Source: Antedon mediterranea
Taxonomy: Eukaryota > Echinodermata > Crinoidea > Comatulida > Antedonidae
Assembly: GCF_964355755.1 (NCBI RefSeq)
Contig: NC_092676.1
Span: 25,898,288-25,962,287, forward strand
Length of the DNA stretch: 64,000 nt
Reading direction: 5' to 3'
Below are positions 1-12,200 of the stretch, in pieces. Below the pieces are notes generated by a model. It had not been told where the DNA came from. It saw only the letters and a program-made list of their open reading frames with translations, and did no database searches. The translations under genes and the position numbers were made by a program. Within the stretch, counting starts at the first letter, position 1; each line of letters starts with the position of its first letter.

Positions 1-13
1 GCAGTTACTACAG
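1..13 (+). CDS. possible end of a preceding Thr-rich exon of the same gene
   Basis: The first 13 bases read Ala-Val-Thr-Thr in phase 1 and are followed at once by a GTTAAT donor, the same layout as the end of the large Thr-rich exon at 1419. The next exon (151) enters in phase 1, so the join is in frame. Too short to be certain; the intron would be 14-150. Confidence 0.35.
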
Positions 14-150
14 GTTAATTTTAAATTAAATAACAACAAATCATAATCTCCAATTATTGTACATTAAAGTGATATTTTGCTATTATGTATGTTATTACAG
101 CTGAAGTAAAGAAATAACTCACTAGCAGTAATAATTTTATTTTTTAACAG

Positions 151-273
151 AACGAGTTACTACTTGCTACAGTGGTGAATTCATATGTAAAAGTAATGGT
201 GAATGCATTCCTGGAGATTCTGTGTGTGATCGTGATTGTGATTGCAGAGATTGTTCTGATGAAGAAGTCTGTG
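151..273 (+). CDS. LDL receptor class A module exon of the SCO-spondin-like gene
   Basis: A single phase 1-1 exon of 41 codons. It encodes an LDLa-type cysteine pattern with the acidic calcium-binding end CSDEEVC and the CIPGDSVCD segment. It has extra cysteines (CDRDCDC) beyond the usual six, so the pairing may be non-standard. LDLa repeats are known in SCO-spondins. Acceptor AACAG ends at 150; donor GTAAGT starts at 274. Confidence 0.75.
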
Positions 274-3200
274 GTAAGTTAAATCAATTTCATAAGCTCA
301 TTTGCGGATTGGTTGTAAATTTATCTTAGTTTTATTTATTTTTTTTTTATATATTGAGGTATAAGTTGAAAAACACATAAAGCATAAAAAACAAAATGCA
401 GCTAAAGCCTAAAAAAATATGATTACAAATACCATAACATTTAAATTCTAAAATGACTTTTGTTTTTAAAAAGTTTTTATATTATACATCAATATTGAAA
501 AATAAATGCTATTAGGAGACAATAGTGCAAGCTGCCTTTACATTTGTTTGATTCTGACTTAAAGGTTTTACAACTACTACAAGAAAACCCAATGCGGAAG
601 CAACAACTATGGAATCTACTACTGCGCCGGAAAGTACAACTGTTAGAAATAGATACAGTACTACAGTAACTACAACGGTTTATATTAGGCCAAATGCAAC
701 TACTCTACCTTACACAACAAGAGAGCATGAAACATCTGCTTTTGTGCCAAGTACTATTGTAACAACCAGTAATGGTGTTGAAACCACTCTGGTACACACT
801 ACTGGTGTGGTCACTTCAGGCTTGCCAACCACTAATGCTGTATATACAACTGGACAACAAAAAACAACTGCCGGTTTTGAAACAACTACTGGTCAACAGA
901 TAACCACAGGTGAACATATCACAACCGGTGGACAGATGACCACAGGGCCACAAAATTTGAACCCAACCACATTTAGAGAAGTGACTGTTGAAGAAGCAAC
1001 TACAGGTAGCCCAGTAACAACTGAACACAAGACAACCGTCAATGTTCAGACAACTGGTCAACCTATGACCACAGGTCAATCTATGACCACTGGTCGTGAA
1101 ATGACCACTGGTGCACAACAAACTACTGGTATGGAACCAACAACCAGTTTGCTAACGACTGGTAATCAACCGACAACTGGTGAACAAGCAACAACTGGCG
1201 TACCAATGACAACGGGTATACAAACAACTACCGGATTTATACCAACTACGACTGGTCTTCCAGTTACCAGTGGTGTACCAACTACCACTGGAATACCACT
1301 TACAACCGGAATCGAGAAAACTACCGCAGTGGAATCTACCACTGGTTTTCTTACTACTACCGTTATCACCACCTCTGAAACAACAACTACTATTGCTGTA
1401 ACTACACAAAAGCCAACAGGTTAGTTTTTTATCATAGTTATATAATTTTGCCAAGTAAAGTATTTGCTTTGTGTGTTTGTTAGCACAATAGCATATCCAC
1501 AATTTTTAAGTTATCGTCCTTAATTTTTTAGTGTTAATATGTATATACTTACAGAACATACCTATATATTTTCAGGAAAGTGTATATGTTGGTCACGGCA
1601 CAAAACCTTATTATATTAATATCTTTCATACAAGATATTAAACATCAGTTGTGAGCCGTTTCTCTCCTAATAATGTTTTCCCTGATATATTTTACTTCAC
1701 TCAGTTTCTGAGTGCTTTTCTTATTCTTTGTTGTATTCTATTCTAGTTACTGAACTGACAACACCTTGTCAGTACGCTGAGTGGGGACTGTGGAGTGAAT
1801 GTAGTGTGTCGTGTGGCACTGGAAACAAGACTAGATCTCGAAGTTTCACCAATGAAGCCGACTGCCAGATAACGGAGAACAATTACGATACTGAATACTG
1901 CAATGAAATGGCTTGTCCAAGTAAGTGATCTTTTACATGTTTACTTGTAAATAGAGACTTTTCAAACACAGCTTTAAGTTCGTTGACATAAAATGAATAC
2001 ATACACAAAGCAATTAATATATTTTTTTTTTCTGTAATATTTTTTTACTGTATTAAATTCTATTGTATTAAACACAATTTTTCTGGAATTTGTAGCCGAT
2101 GGAAACTGGACACCATGGGGTGAATGGTCGGACTGTTCCGTCAGCTGTGGAGGTGGTTCATCATTCCGATATCGTGAATGTTCTGACCCACCACCAAAGA
2201 ACAATGGAAGCTATTGTGATGGAGACCCCATTGAATTACTTGTATGTAACAGCAAACCATGTGGTAAGATCAGTGATTTTTTTTTAAATTTACATATTCA
2301 ACAATCAAACTGGCTATGGTAAACCAAGCCAAACAAACGGATGCTGAGCCCTGGAGATCAAGGGGTTTATCTGTGGCTGCAACACAGACATGCTTTGAAT
2401 ATGTACACAGTACAGTACTGTTGGTATTTGTCACAGCCAGACATATAATCAAAGGACTGTTAAGAGTTCCTATCTTGGCAAGGCAAGCTTGGTGTCCTGT
2501 TAGATTGCCACGGGTAAACCAAGAAGTTATACACTTTGCATAGTGTAGGTTTGTATATAGCAAAAATATCCCTTAGCATGTCCAGCCAAATCATACCTCT
2601 TTAATAATTCTTAATCATTGTAATCATAATCATTGTGTTTCTTTAGACGAACATTGCGAGGATGGTAAAGTTTATGATTCCAACTGTACAAAATGTCCAT
2701 ACTTCTGTTCCGATCTACAAGTTGGTAGTCGATGTTGCGCCAATCAAGTATGCGAACCAGGATGTCGCTGCCCAGATGGGTTCTTGGAACAGGATGGAAA
2801 ATGCATTGAGCAAGCTCAGTGTGATTGTCTGGATGAGAGTGGTAAAAGTTACCCTCCAGGCTATACATTTAGTGATGATTGTATGGAATGGTTAGTATCT
2901 ACATTTTCTGACATTATCAGTATCATTAAGATTCATTATCACCCTGATCATTACCATTATCATCATTATACTTGCCCCAAGTATTTAGTAATTAGTTTAT
3001 CTTTTGTAATGTTAGTCCACCACCAGTATTATACGCATGAAACCCCCTATGTGCCAAAATATTTATCTTTTAACTAATATTAGGTCGAAAAACACGATCT
3101 AGAACCTAGACTACATCATCATCTTGTTCATTCTTCAACTTTTATAATTAATTTTATATTCACAAAACTTTTATAAATGGTTTATCTTCATGGTTGCTCG

Positions 3201-6200
3201 TTTTTTATTAATTTTTTTTATTTTGTTTTTTTTTTCTAGCTCATGTACTGATGGTTATCTAACATGTGAAACAATTGATTGTTCTGTTGATTGTGGATGG
3301 AGTACTTGGTCTCAATGGACAAACTGCACGGCTGACTGTGGAAGTGGACAGCAGACACGATTCAGGTATAACTTGATAACTCAGGCTAGTTTACTCACTC
3401 ACAAGTAGGTGGCCAAATGGTTAAGACAGTGGAACCATAATTACGAACCTAGTACATCTTTCAAGACAAGTACGGGGTTACCTGGTGTACTAGTACATCA
3501 CATCCACTGATCATAACTGGGCCCTCTGGGAAACCAGTCTTTGACTGAAGAGGTTGCCCAGTATAAATAAATAATAACAAACAAACACACACTCTACAGA
3601 AGAATGTTATAATGATGTTGCCATACTACTACTACAACTACTAGTCTATGTTGTACCTAAAATTGATTCAAAATAATAATTTTTCTTTTTCTCCAATAAA
3701 GGTCTCCAAATAACCCACCTCCAGCAAACGGTGGAGAAGAATGTGAAGGTGAAGAAGCTGAAAGTCGGGATTGCGATTCCGGTGTCGAGTGCCCTACCCA
3801 TTGTGTACATAATGGAATAGTCTACCAAGATGGTGAAAAGGTGTCTGAAGATCTGTGTAATGAATGGTAAGACTTTCTTTCAATCTACCTGACATATCTT
3901 GTCTATTTTTGTTTAATGTTTATCTATTATTTCAATTCTTCTCTATGTTTGAATTTTTTTTATTTCACATAGTAACGAGTAACTCGCCAATTACAGGATG
4001 GATAAACTATTCTATAATTTATCATGCTTATAAACTAAATCTCATCTGAGTTGAAAGAGTTGTGAGTAACAACCCTGGCAATAGGTTAGGATTGAACTCT
4101 GGACCTTCAGATTGGAAGGCAAACATGTTAACCACCAAGCTACAGCTCCACTACATTGCTTTATGCCTCCTGTAAAGAATAGATAGTAATACTGTAGATA
4201 GATAACAATAGATAGATAATAAAGGTAGTTAATTACATTGCATCTTCATTTTCAGTTTCTGTCAGAATACCAAACTCATCTGCAGCAATAACACTTGTGA
4301 CGGAGCATGGTCTTCATGGTCACCCTGGTCATGTTGCAATGCAACCTGTGATGGCGGCAAACGCCTGCGCAGCCGATCCTGTTCCATGCCGTATCCAAGT
4401 GGCGGTGGAGCACCATGTAGTTCGGATACGGAGACTGAATTGGAGGATTGTAACACCGAGCCTTGTCCAGGTATGTTTGTCTCCTGGATGCCTAAATAGC
4501 CTAAAGCTTGGTTCCCACTAGAATGTAACACAAGCGTGTTAACCAATGACAAGCGACATAATCCATTACTTGTGATTGATCAAATCACTTACGTTGCGTA
4601 ACGTCCTTGTGTTGCATCTCTAGTGGGAACCAATCATAAGGGATCATGTCGAAAAGTCACTGCAGTAACTATATTTTTTACTGCAAGATTTTATGAGTTT
4701 TTTCAATGTAGAAACTTATGAGGCAGTCACTGCAATAAACAAAGGGTATGGTGACCCACAAAAAAACTGCCAAATAATTGTAAAACAGGGTAAAATGTAA
4801 ACAAATGTAGTTACTGCGTAACTGCAGTAGAATAGCTTTTAAATGGTTCGTAAATGAAACTGCAATAAATGTGTATTTTTAATTTCTGTTACCTTAGCAA
4901 GAATAACAATAATAAAGTAATCTTTTTTCCTTCAGTACATGGTAAATGGTGCGAGTGGGCAGAATGGTCAGAATGCACTGATGAGTGTGACAGTGGCACA
5001 AAGACTCGAGCAAGAGAATGTGAATGCGAGGTTCCGCAGTTCGGAGGTGAAGATTGCCCAGGAGGTGAAGATGCCAGTACAGAGACCATCAGCTGCAATA
5101 ACATTGCTTGTCCAGGTAAGTTAGGTTGCAAAAATATAAATAACAACAATTTATATAATATCATCATAAATCATTGCATTGCATAAATGAAAGACAGTGC
5201 AAAGTAAATAAATGATGCAGGATTACCTAAAATGTCTAGAGGTTCTCCACATTGTTAGTTAAATCAACTGAGTTAACCAAATATTTATATTTCGTTTTGT
5301 AGTTGATTGTGAATTTTCCGAGTGGAGTGATTGGTCAGAATGTCCTAGAACTTGCGGCAGTTCCACGCAGATTCGTGAACGTTCTGAGATCGGTCCTTTC
5401 AACAGTGGCCAGGAGTGTGAAGGCGCAACGAGAGATATGCAGCAGTGTAATCTACTTGCCTGTGAGAGTAAGTAAACATAATCACTGTTATACTATTTTT
5501 GTAATATTCTACAGTCTACATTCATTTATTGGCTTTTACCATATAATATTACAGTGTTGTCACAATGAGAACACATAGTAAATAAAACACGGAACAAGAG
5601 ATCAACTCTTTTGAGACACCACTACTCAGAGGATACTTTGTTGGGTTATGAAAGTGTTCCATTAATAAGGATTCTAATGAATATCTATAAATTTATGTAT
5701 TAGTAACTACAGTATCATTTATACACATTATGATATTTTATCATTTTTAGCCTGTGACTATCCATTTATAACTGTCGAGTGTGCTACGCCATGTGAACGT
5801 TCATGCTCAGCCAAGCAGAACGACACTGCTAAGTGTACCGACTCTAATGTGTGCCGAGAGGGATGTCAGTGCCCAGATGTAAGTTATTAGTGACAAAACT
5901 TTAGTCTACAATTTAGTTTTAGATTTTAATTAATAAAAAATGAAGTTTACTTTATGACCAATTGTGTACATGTGCTGGCAAATGTTCAAATTAGCAATGG
6001 AACTTTATTTTCCATTACTGTTTTTAACTAATTACAAACACTGCTTTTCTTCAATTTATAATATTTTGTTGCTCTGTTTTTTAGGGTCAGTTTGAAAGCA
6101 ATGGTGAATGTGTAGAGGAATGTCCTTGCATATATTATGACCCAGTTACAGGTGAAGCTACTGAGTTGAGTGCAGGTGTTGAAATTACAAATGATTGTAA

Positions 6201-9200
6201 TTCATGGTAATTACCTTTTCTTTAACCTTTATGTAAAATAGGGATACAGTGAGAAACTGTCCTCATTTTCCTTGTGTTTTACATTTTCCATAACGCCTCC
6301 ACATTCACTGCCACCCTCCTCAAATGATTGACTGGACTTGACTAAAAAATTAGATATTCAAGAAAATAACAAAATCCTCTTATATAATAATTTGGGTTTG
6401 TGAATTTTCCATACTTTTTTACTAATACTCCTTTCAATTGAATCTATCTTGTCTAGAGAAACTGTCTTCATCCATTTCTTAACATTTCACACACAAAATC
6501 ATTTCTTTTGCTAGAACAAAATAGTGAATTAAAGAGGCATACAATATAGTTAATATTCCTTATTATTAAAACCCTATTATATTGCAAAATTTTCTTTTCA
6601 CAGCAAATGCTCTGACGGTCAGTTGGTATGCACTGATGATACTTGTGATGGTAAGATTTGTATTACAATTGCCAACATAATATAAAGTCTAAATAGTCTG
6701 GGATGAACTTAATAAATTCAAAATATGTTGATTTGAGGAACTGTACTACTTTACTATAGGCTTAGAGTGGGTTATAGTGATGTTGTTAAAATAAGTAGCT
6801 CAGTTTATGAATAGCTGTAAGCTCTGTCTACACTATCAAACTGTAAAAAACAATGTGATGTGCCCATATATGGACATAATGATGTCATATCACTACCATA
6901 GTTTGGCAGCACATCACAATTTTGTCAAAACTAGTTAGTGTAGACAGAGCTTTATACATGCCAAAACTGCTCATAGTTTTGTTTGTAAAACTAATACTTA
7001 GCTTTCCTAGTTATTCATAAAGGCTATTTCTTCTTTCAGTCGTTGGACAATGGAGTGAATGGGGAGCGTGGTCATCGTGTACCACCTCATGTGGTGAGGA
7101 GGCTACTCGCGCCCACTACAGATCGTGCAACAACCCTCTCCCAAGTCCATCATTTGAGGAAGGTGGCAGTGGATGTGGAGGCGTTACGGAAGATGTAGAA
7201 CATGAGGAATGTGATCATTTGCCTCCTTGCCCAAGTAAGTCTGGGAATATATAGAGCATGTGTTTTATGTTGTTGCTTTGAACAACAAGAAATCCCATGA
7301 AAATAATTTCTTGAACTTGCTTGCTGTGTGTGACACAAAGAATGGCCTTTCAAAAAGTTCAGTCAATCAGTTGTGTATTGGAGGTTCTGCTCCTCATGGC
7401 CTAGTCTTGCAGCATCAACATCGTGTTACTGGTGCATATAAAGAAATATTCACTTTACAATGCAACTATTATTAATCAAAGTTTCCATTTTATCATTAGT
7501 TGATTGTGGATATACTCAATGGTCCGATTGGGGAACTTGTAGTGCGCCATGTGCCGGTGGCATTCAAACACGTACACGATCTGGCGGAAATCCTTCAGCT
7601 CAATATGGAGGGTTATTCTGCAGAGAAGACCTTACACAGAGTAAAGCATGCAACATTGAAGCCTGCCCCGGTAAGTAGATACTATTGTTTTAATAATAAT
7701 CTTAAGCTCTGTCTACACTATCAAACTAGTTTGACAAAAAAAAGTGTCATGTGCCCAAATATGGTAGTGATATGTCCAAATATGGTAGTGGTATGACATC
7801 ATCATGTCCATATATGGGCACACCACAAATGTGGTCGCATAAAGTTTGATAGTGTAGACAGAGCTTTACTTTATGTTATTCAAATTTCGACACAAACAAC
7901 ACGGCTACAATATCTTATTAAACATTTAACGTTTTACTAAACAGGAGAAAGTTGTGAAGACAGTGGAAAAGTGTACAGTGAATGTGCTAATTCTTGCAAT
8001 CGAGGTTGCGTAGATCTTCACAATGACGCATCATGCCTTGAGGAAGTCTGCAAACCTGGATGCCAATGTCCAGACGGTCAAGTTCTTCAGAATGCCTATT
8101 GTGTGCCGACCGAGGAGTGCCGATGTTCTTTGCCGAAGGAGTATCTTAAGCAGTATGGTGATACTGATGAGAGTTTGTTGACTGGTAGCGGAGAAAATGG
8201 TGCGTTCCTGCCAAATGATACAATCATGATGGGTTGTAATGAATGGTATGTTATGTTTCATATAAAAGTAATAATAATAATATTATGTTTTGGAGCATAC
8301 TTGGTTAGAAATGTGTGCCATTGTATTTTGGTATGATGTTCTTTGTTTCACACTGATATGCAAGATTCTCAATGTATTTTTCCTGTAGCTTTTTTACAAT
8401 TTACAGGGTTAAGTACACATTGAGTGTTTTCTCTTGGACAAAACATTGTATTCAAGATAATGCAATAATGTAAAATTGTGTTCGTAATAACTACTAATTA
8501 AAATTGTACTATACTCTATATTTTAAGGTCATACTCACGTTCTAACTTTCATTTATTAGTACATGCATAGAAGGTCGGTTTGAATGTGGCGACCATACTT
8601 GTCCATACTATGGTGATTGGAGCGAATGGAGCCAGTGTACCGAAGACTGCAACGGAGGTACGCAATCACGTACACGAACATGCTTCAATGAACTAGGTGA
8701 TGAGTTTGATTGTGAAGGACCAAGTTCAGAAGTGGAGAAATGTAATCAAGACCCATGTCCACGTAAGTATTAATTGGAATAGAATAACATTGTCAAAACT
8801 TTCTTTGTATTAGGCGTTTTTTCCTTTCCTTATGGAACTGTTCAATAGTATTTTTATTTTATTCAATTTTCAGGCAGAAACAACAACATATAATACATGA
8901 CAATGGTGCAGCACCCTGTGGATTGCCAAGAGTGCTAAGCACTATCGAATTGGCTCTCCATAATGCATTTCAAACTATAAAAGTAAAACATAAAAAAAAA
9001 TACATAATATATAAAAAATTGGAAAAAAAAACAAACAAAAAACAGTGTCAAAATTGAACAATCATTAAAAACTGTAATGTTTTACTTACTTTACAAAACT
9101 TTTTTTTAAAATGTTTTTAGAGGATTGTGAATATTCTGACTGGAGTGATTGGTCTGAATGCAGTGAGGAGTGTGACGGAGGTTCTTCATCGCGTATTCGG

Positions 9201-12200
9201 GTCATTCAGACACCAGCAGCTAATGGTGGTGAACCATGCTCTGAAGAAACCAATCAACTCCACAACTGCAACCTCGAACCATGTGGTGGTAAGTCATTTA
9301 GCTACTTCTATAACACTTAAAGTTACGAATATTTTATTTATTACTCATTTTGTCACTGTTTCTGTGTCACAGATGATTGTCCCGCTGGTTTGGTAGATGA
9401 TGACTGTGCCAATCGATGTCCAAGCACATGCTCCGATTTGCACGATGATACTACATGCTCATTGGACGAATGCCTTCCAGGCTGTCACTGTCCTGGCGAT
9501 CAGGTGAGCTTCACAACTCATAGCTACAATTGACTGGGATAATAAAGGGTTATCCATTTAACCCATAAAAATCTCTTTTCTTTTATTTTAAATGTGTGTA
9601 TCTATTTGTTTATTAACTCTCTTATAAACTTTTAGAATAATGTCTTGTAGTGTGATATCAAATGTAATATAATGTTTACTTTACAACTCATAGCTACAAT
9701 TCTAAACTGGGATAATAAAAGGGTTATCTATATAACCCATACAAATGTATGTATGTATCTATCCATTTGTTTATTTAATCTCTTATAAACTTTTAAAATA
9801 ATGTCTTTTAGTGTGATATCAAATGTAATATAATGTTTCTTTTATAGATCCTTCAAGATGGGGAGTGTGTATACCCAAGTAGCTGTCGCTGTGTTGTCGA
9901 TATATCAGTTTTTGGTGAAGATCTTCCTGATATTCCTGCTGATGTCACACCAGTAGTGCTCCCAAATGGCCGCCTAGAGTTCCTGCCAGGTACAGTCTTG
10001 CAGAAGGAATGCAACACTTGGTAAGAAAAGTATTAGTTAAGCCTTCCTTTATCAGAACACTCTTGTTCTTCTTCTTTATTGTATCAAACAAAAACAATTT
10101 CAATACAAAAGGTAGCCAAGATATAGCCAAAGCTAATCAAGCTTGGTACCTTTTATCTTATCTAACTTAAGCTACGAAATTAACAAATAAATAACAGAAC
10201 TTAAAAGAAAATAAAAATTTGATAACGTCAAAAACAAAACAAAAAATTTTGATTAATAAATAAATAACATAACATAACATAAAGTGCTGTATGTACTGTA
10301 CTGTAATAAACAAAACCATATCAGTTCAATAGATAATATCTGATGAATTAACAATTATTATATAAAACATTGTAAATTATAGATTATTCTTTTATATACT
10401 TAAATAAAAGTAATTCTTTAAGTTGTTTAGAGAAAGCAAATCTAGATGTAATATCTGATGAATTAACAATATATAAAACATTGTAAATTATAGATTATTC
10501 TTTTATATACTTAAATAAAAGTAATTCTTTAAGTTGTTTAGAGAAAGCTAGATGTAATTTTTCGTAATTCTAAAGGTAAATCATTCCAAATAACAACACC
10601 AGAAAAAGAAATTCTAAATCGTCCACAATTAATACGACACTACAAACTTTATATAAAAAAAATGTGATGTGGGCATATATATGGATATAATGTCATTTAA
10701 CTACCATATTTGGGAATATCACTACCATATTTGGGCACATCACACTCTTTTTGTCAAACTAGTTTGATGGTGTAGAAAGAACTTTATATTAACTTGCCCA
10801 AAAAATGCTTAAAGGTGCTTTCACACTATCTTTGGGTGATAATGGACAATTTGAAAAATGAAAGATGCACTCTCTTCTGTTCAATTATAGGTCATTGTAA
10901 TATCTCTATGGTTCCATAATTTGGATAAGCTTTGTAGGAACATGTCACAGAGAAATTGTGTGGTTTTCTATGATTTTGCTGTTTACTAACAAGTAAAATC
11001 ATTTTGTTTTCAGCACTTGTGATGGTGGATCTTTCCAATGTACAGAAGCGGATTGCCGAGGTAATTTTCATAATTTATTTGTTTCCATTTTTTCCAAGTT
11101 TTGAAGCTATTAGAATTTCATACAGTTCTATTATATTGATTTTTGTACTGTATCTCACAATCTAAAAAAAATTGTTTTTACAGTTGACTGCGGTCTTAGC
11201 GATTGGACTGAATGGGGACAATGTTCTGCAACCTGTGGCGAAGGCGTTAAAACCCGTACACGTACTGCGGACAATCCGCTCCCACAGTATGGTGGTATGG
11301 AATGCCTTGGTGATCTTATTGAAACTGAAGAATGCGATGATGCTCCATGTTGTAAGTTAAACAAAGTTATGCATAATTTTACCATATATGGTACTGCAGA
11401 GATATCTGCCCCAGATTGTTTTTCAAATGTAGTTGAAAACCTTCCTAGTACAATTCTGATTATTTTGATACCTCATGTGTATGGATGCGTGTAATAATAG
11501 CAAACATTTGTATAATGAATGAACATACACATTCTTTCTCTTATAGTATAGATATTCATTTACTCAATTTCATCTTTTATTCATCTTTTATTTGAGTCAG
11601 GGTAAGGGTTACTGACTCACTTGTTTCAGGCTACTACACAATCTCTCCACTTCTTCCTGTTTTGTGAATCATGTTCCAACTTTCCTACTTTCTTTCTTTA
11701 CCATATCTTTCCATGTCACCTTTGGCCGTCATCTTTCTCTTCTACCTCCAACTTCTTAAATATCAATCTTTCTTTGCTGGTTCATCTTTTCTTAGATTTA
11801 CCATCAAGCTAATTTTTAAGATATAAAGTTGATTTGATTTTTAACTATCTTTTACTCTTTTTATTATAAGTGTGTGGTGAAAATGAGGTGTGGAGCAATC
11901 AGGCCACAAACTGTACTTCAACGTGTGCAACCATGCATAACAACATAGAGGTGATGATTGAGGAACCATTCCAAGCTTGCATGTGTGCTGCAGGATACTA
12001 CCGCAATCTAGATGACGTTTGTGTCTTGCCTACCCAGTGCGAGTGCATGGACAAATCTGGTAAAATATATGATGCTGGTTCGGTGACGCCGTCTGAAGAT
12101 CAGTGCGAGACTTGTGTTTGCGTTAACGGACGCGAGGAGTGCACTTCCAACTGTCCGGAACCACCAGTTTGTCAAGAGGTAGGTTTTATCATTTTATTGA

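Noticed and set aside
816-1502. Minus-strand frames over the Thr-rich exon
   Set aside because: Mirror of the ACTACTGGT-type repeat; no start context, domain or splice support.
4040-4155. A functional tRNA gene
   Set aside because: Box A and B are recognisable but the acceptor stem and anticodon arm do not fold convincingly and the sequence continues as a SINE body.
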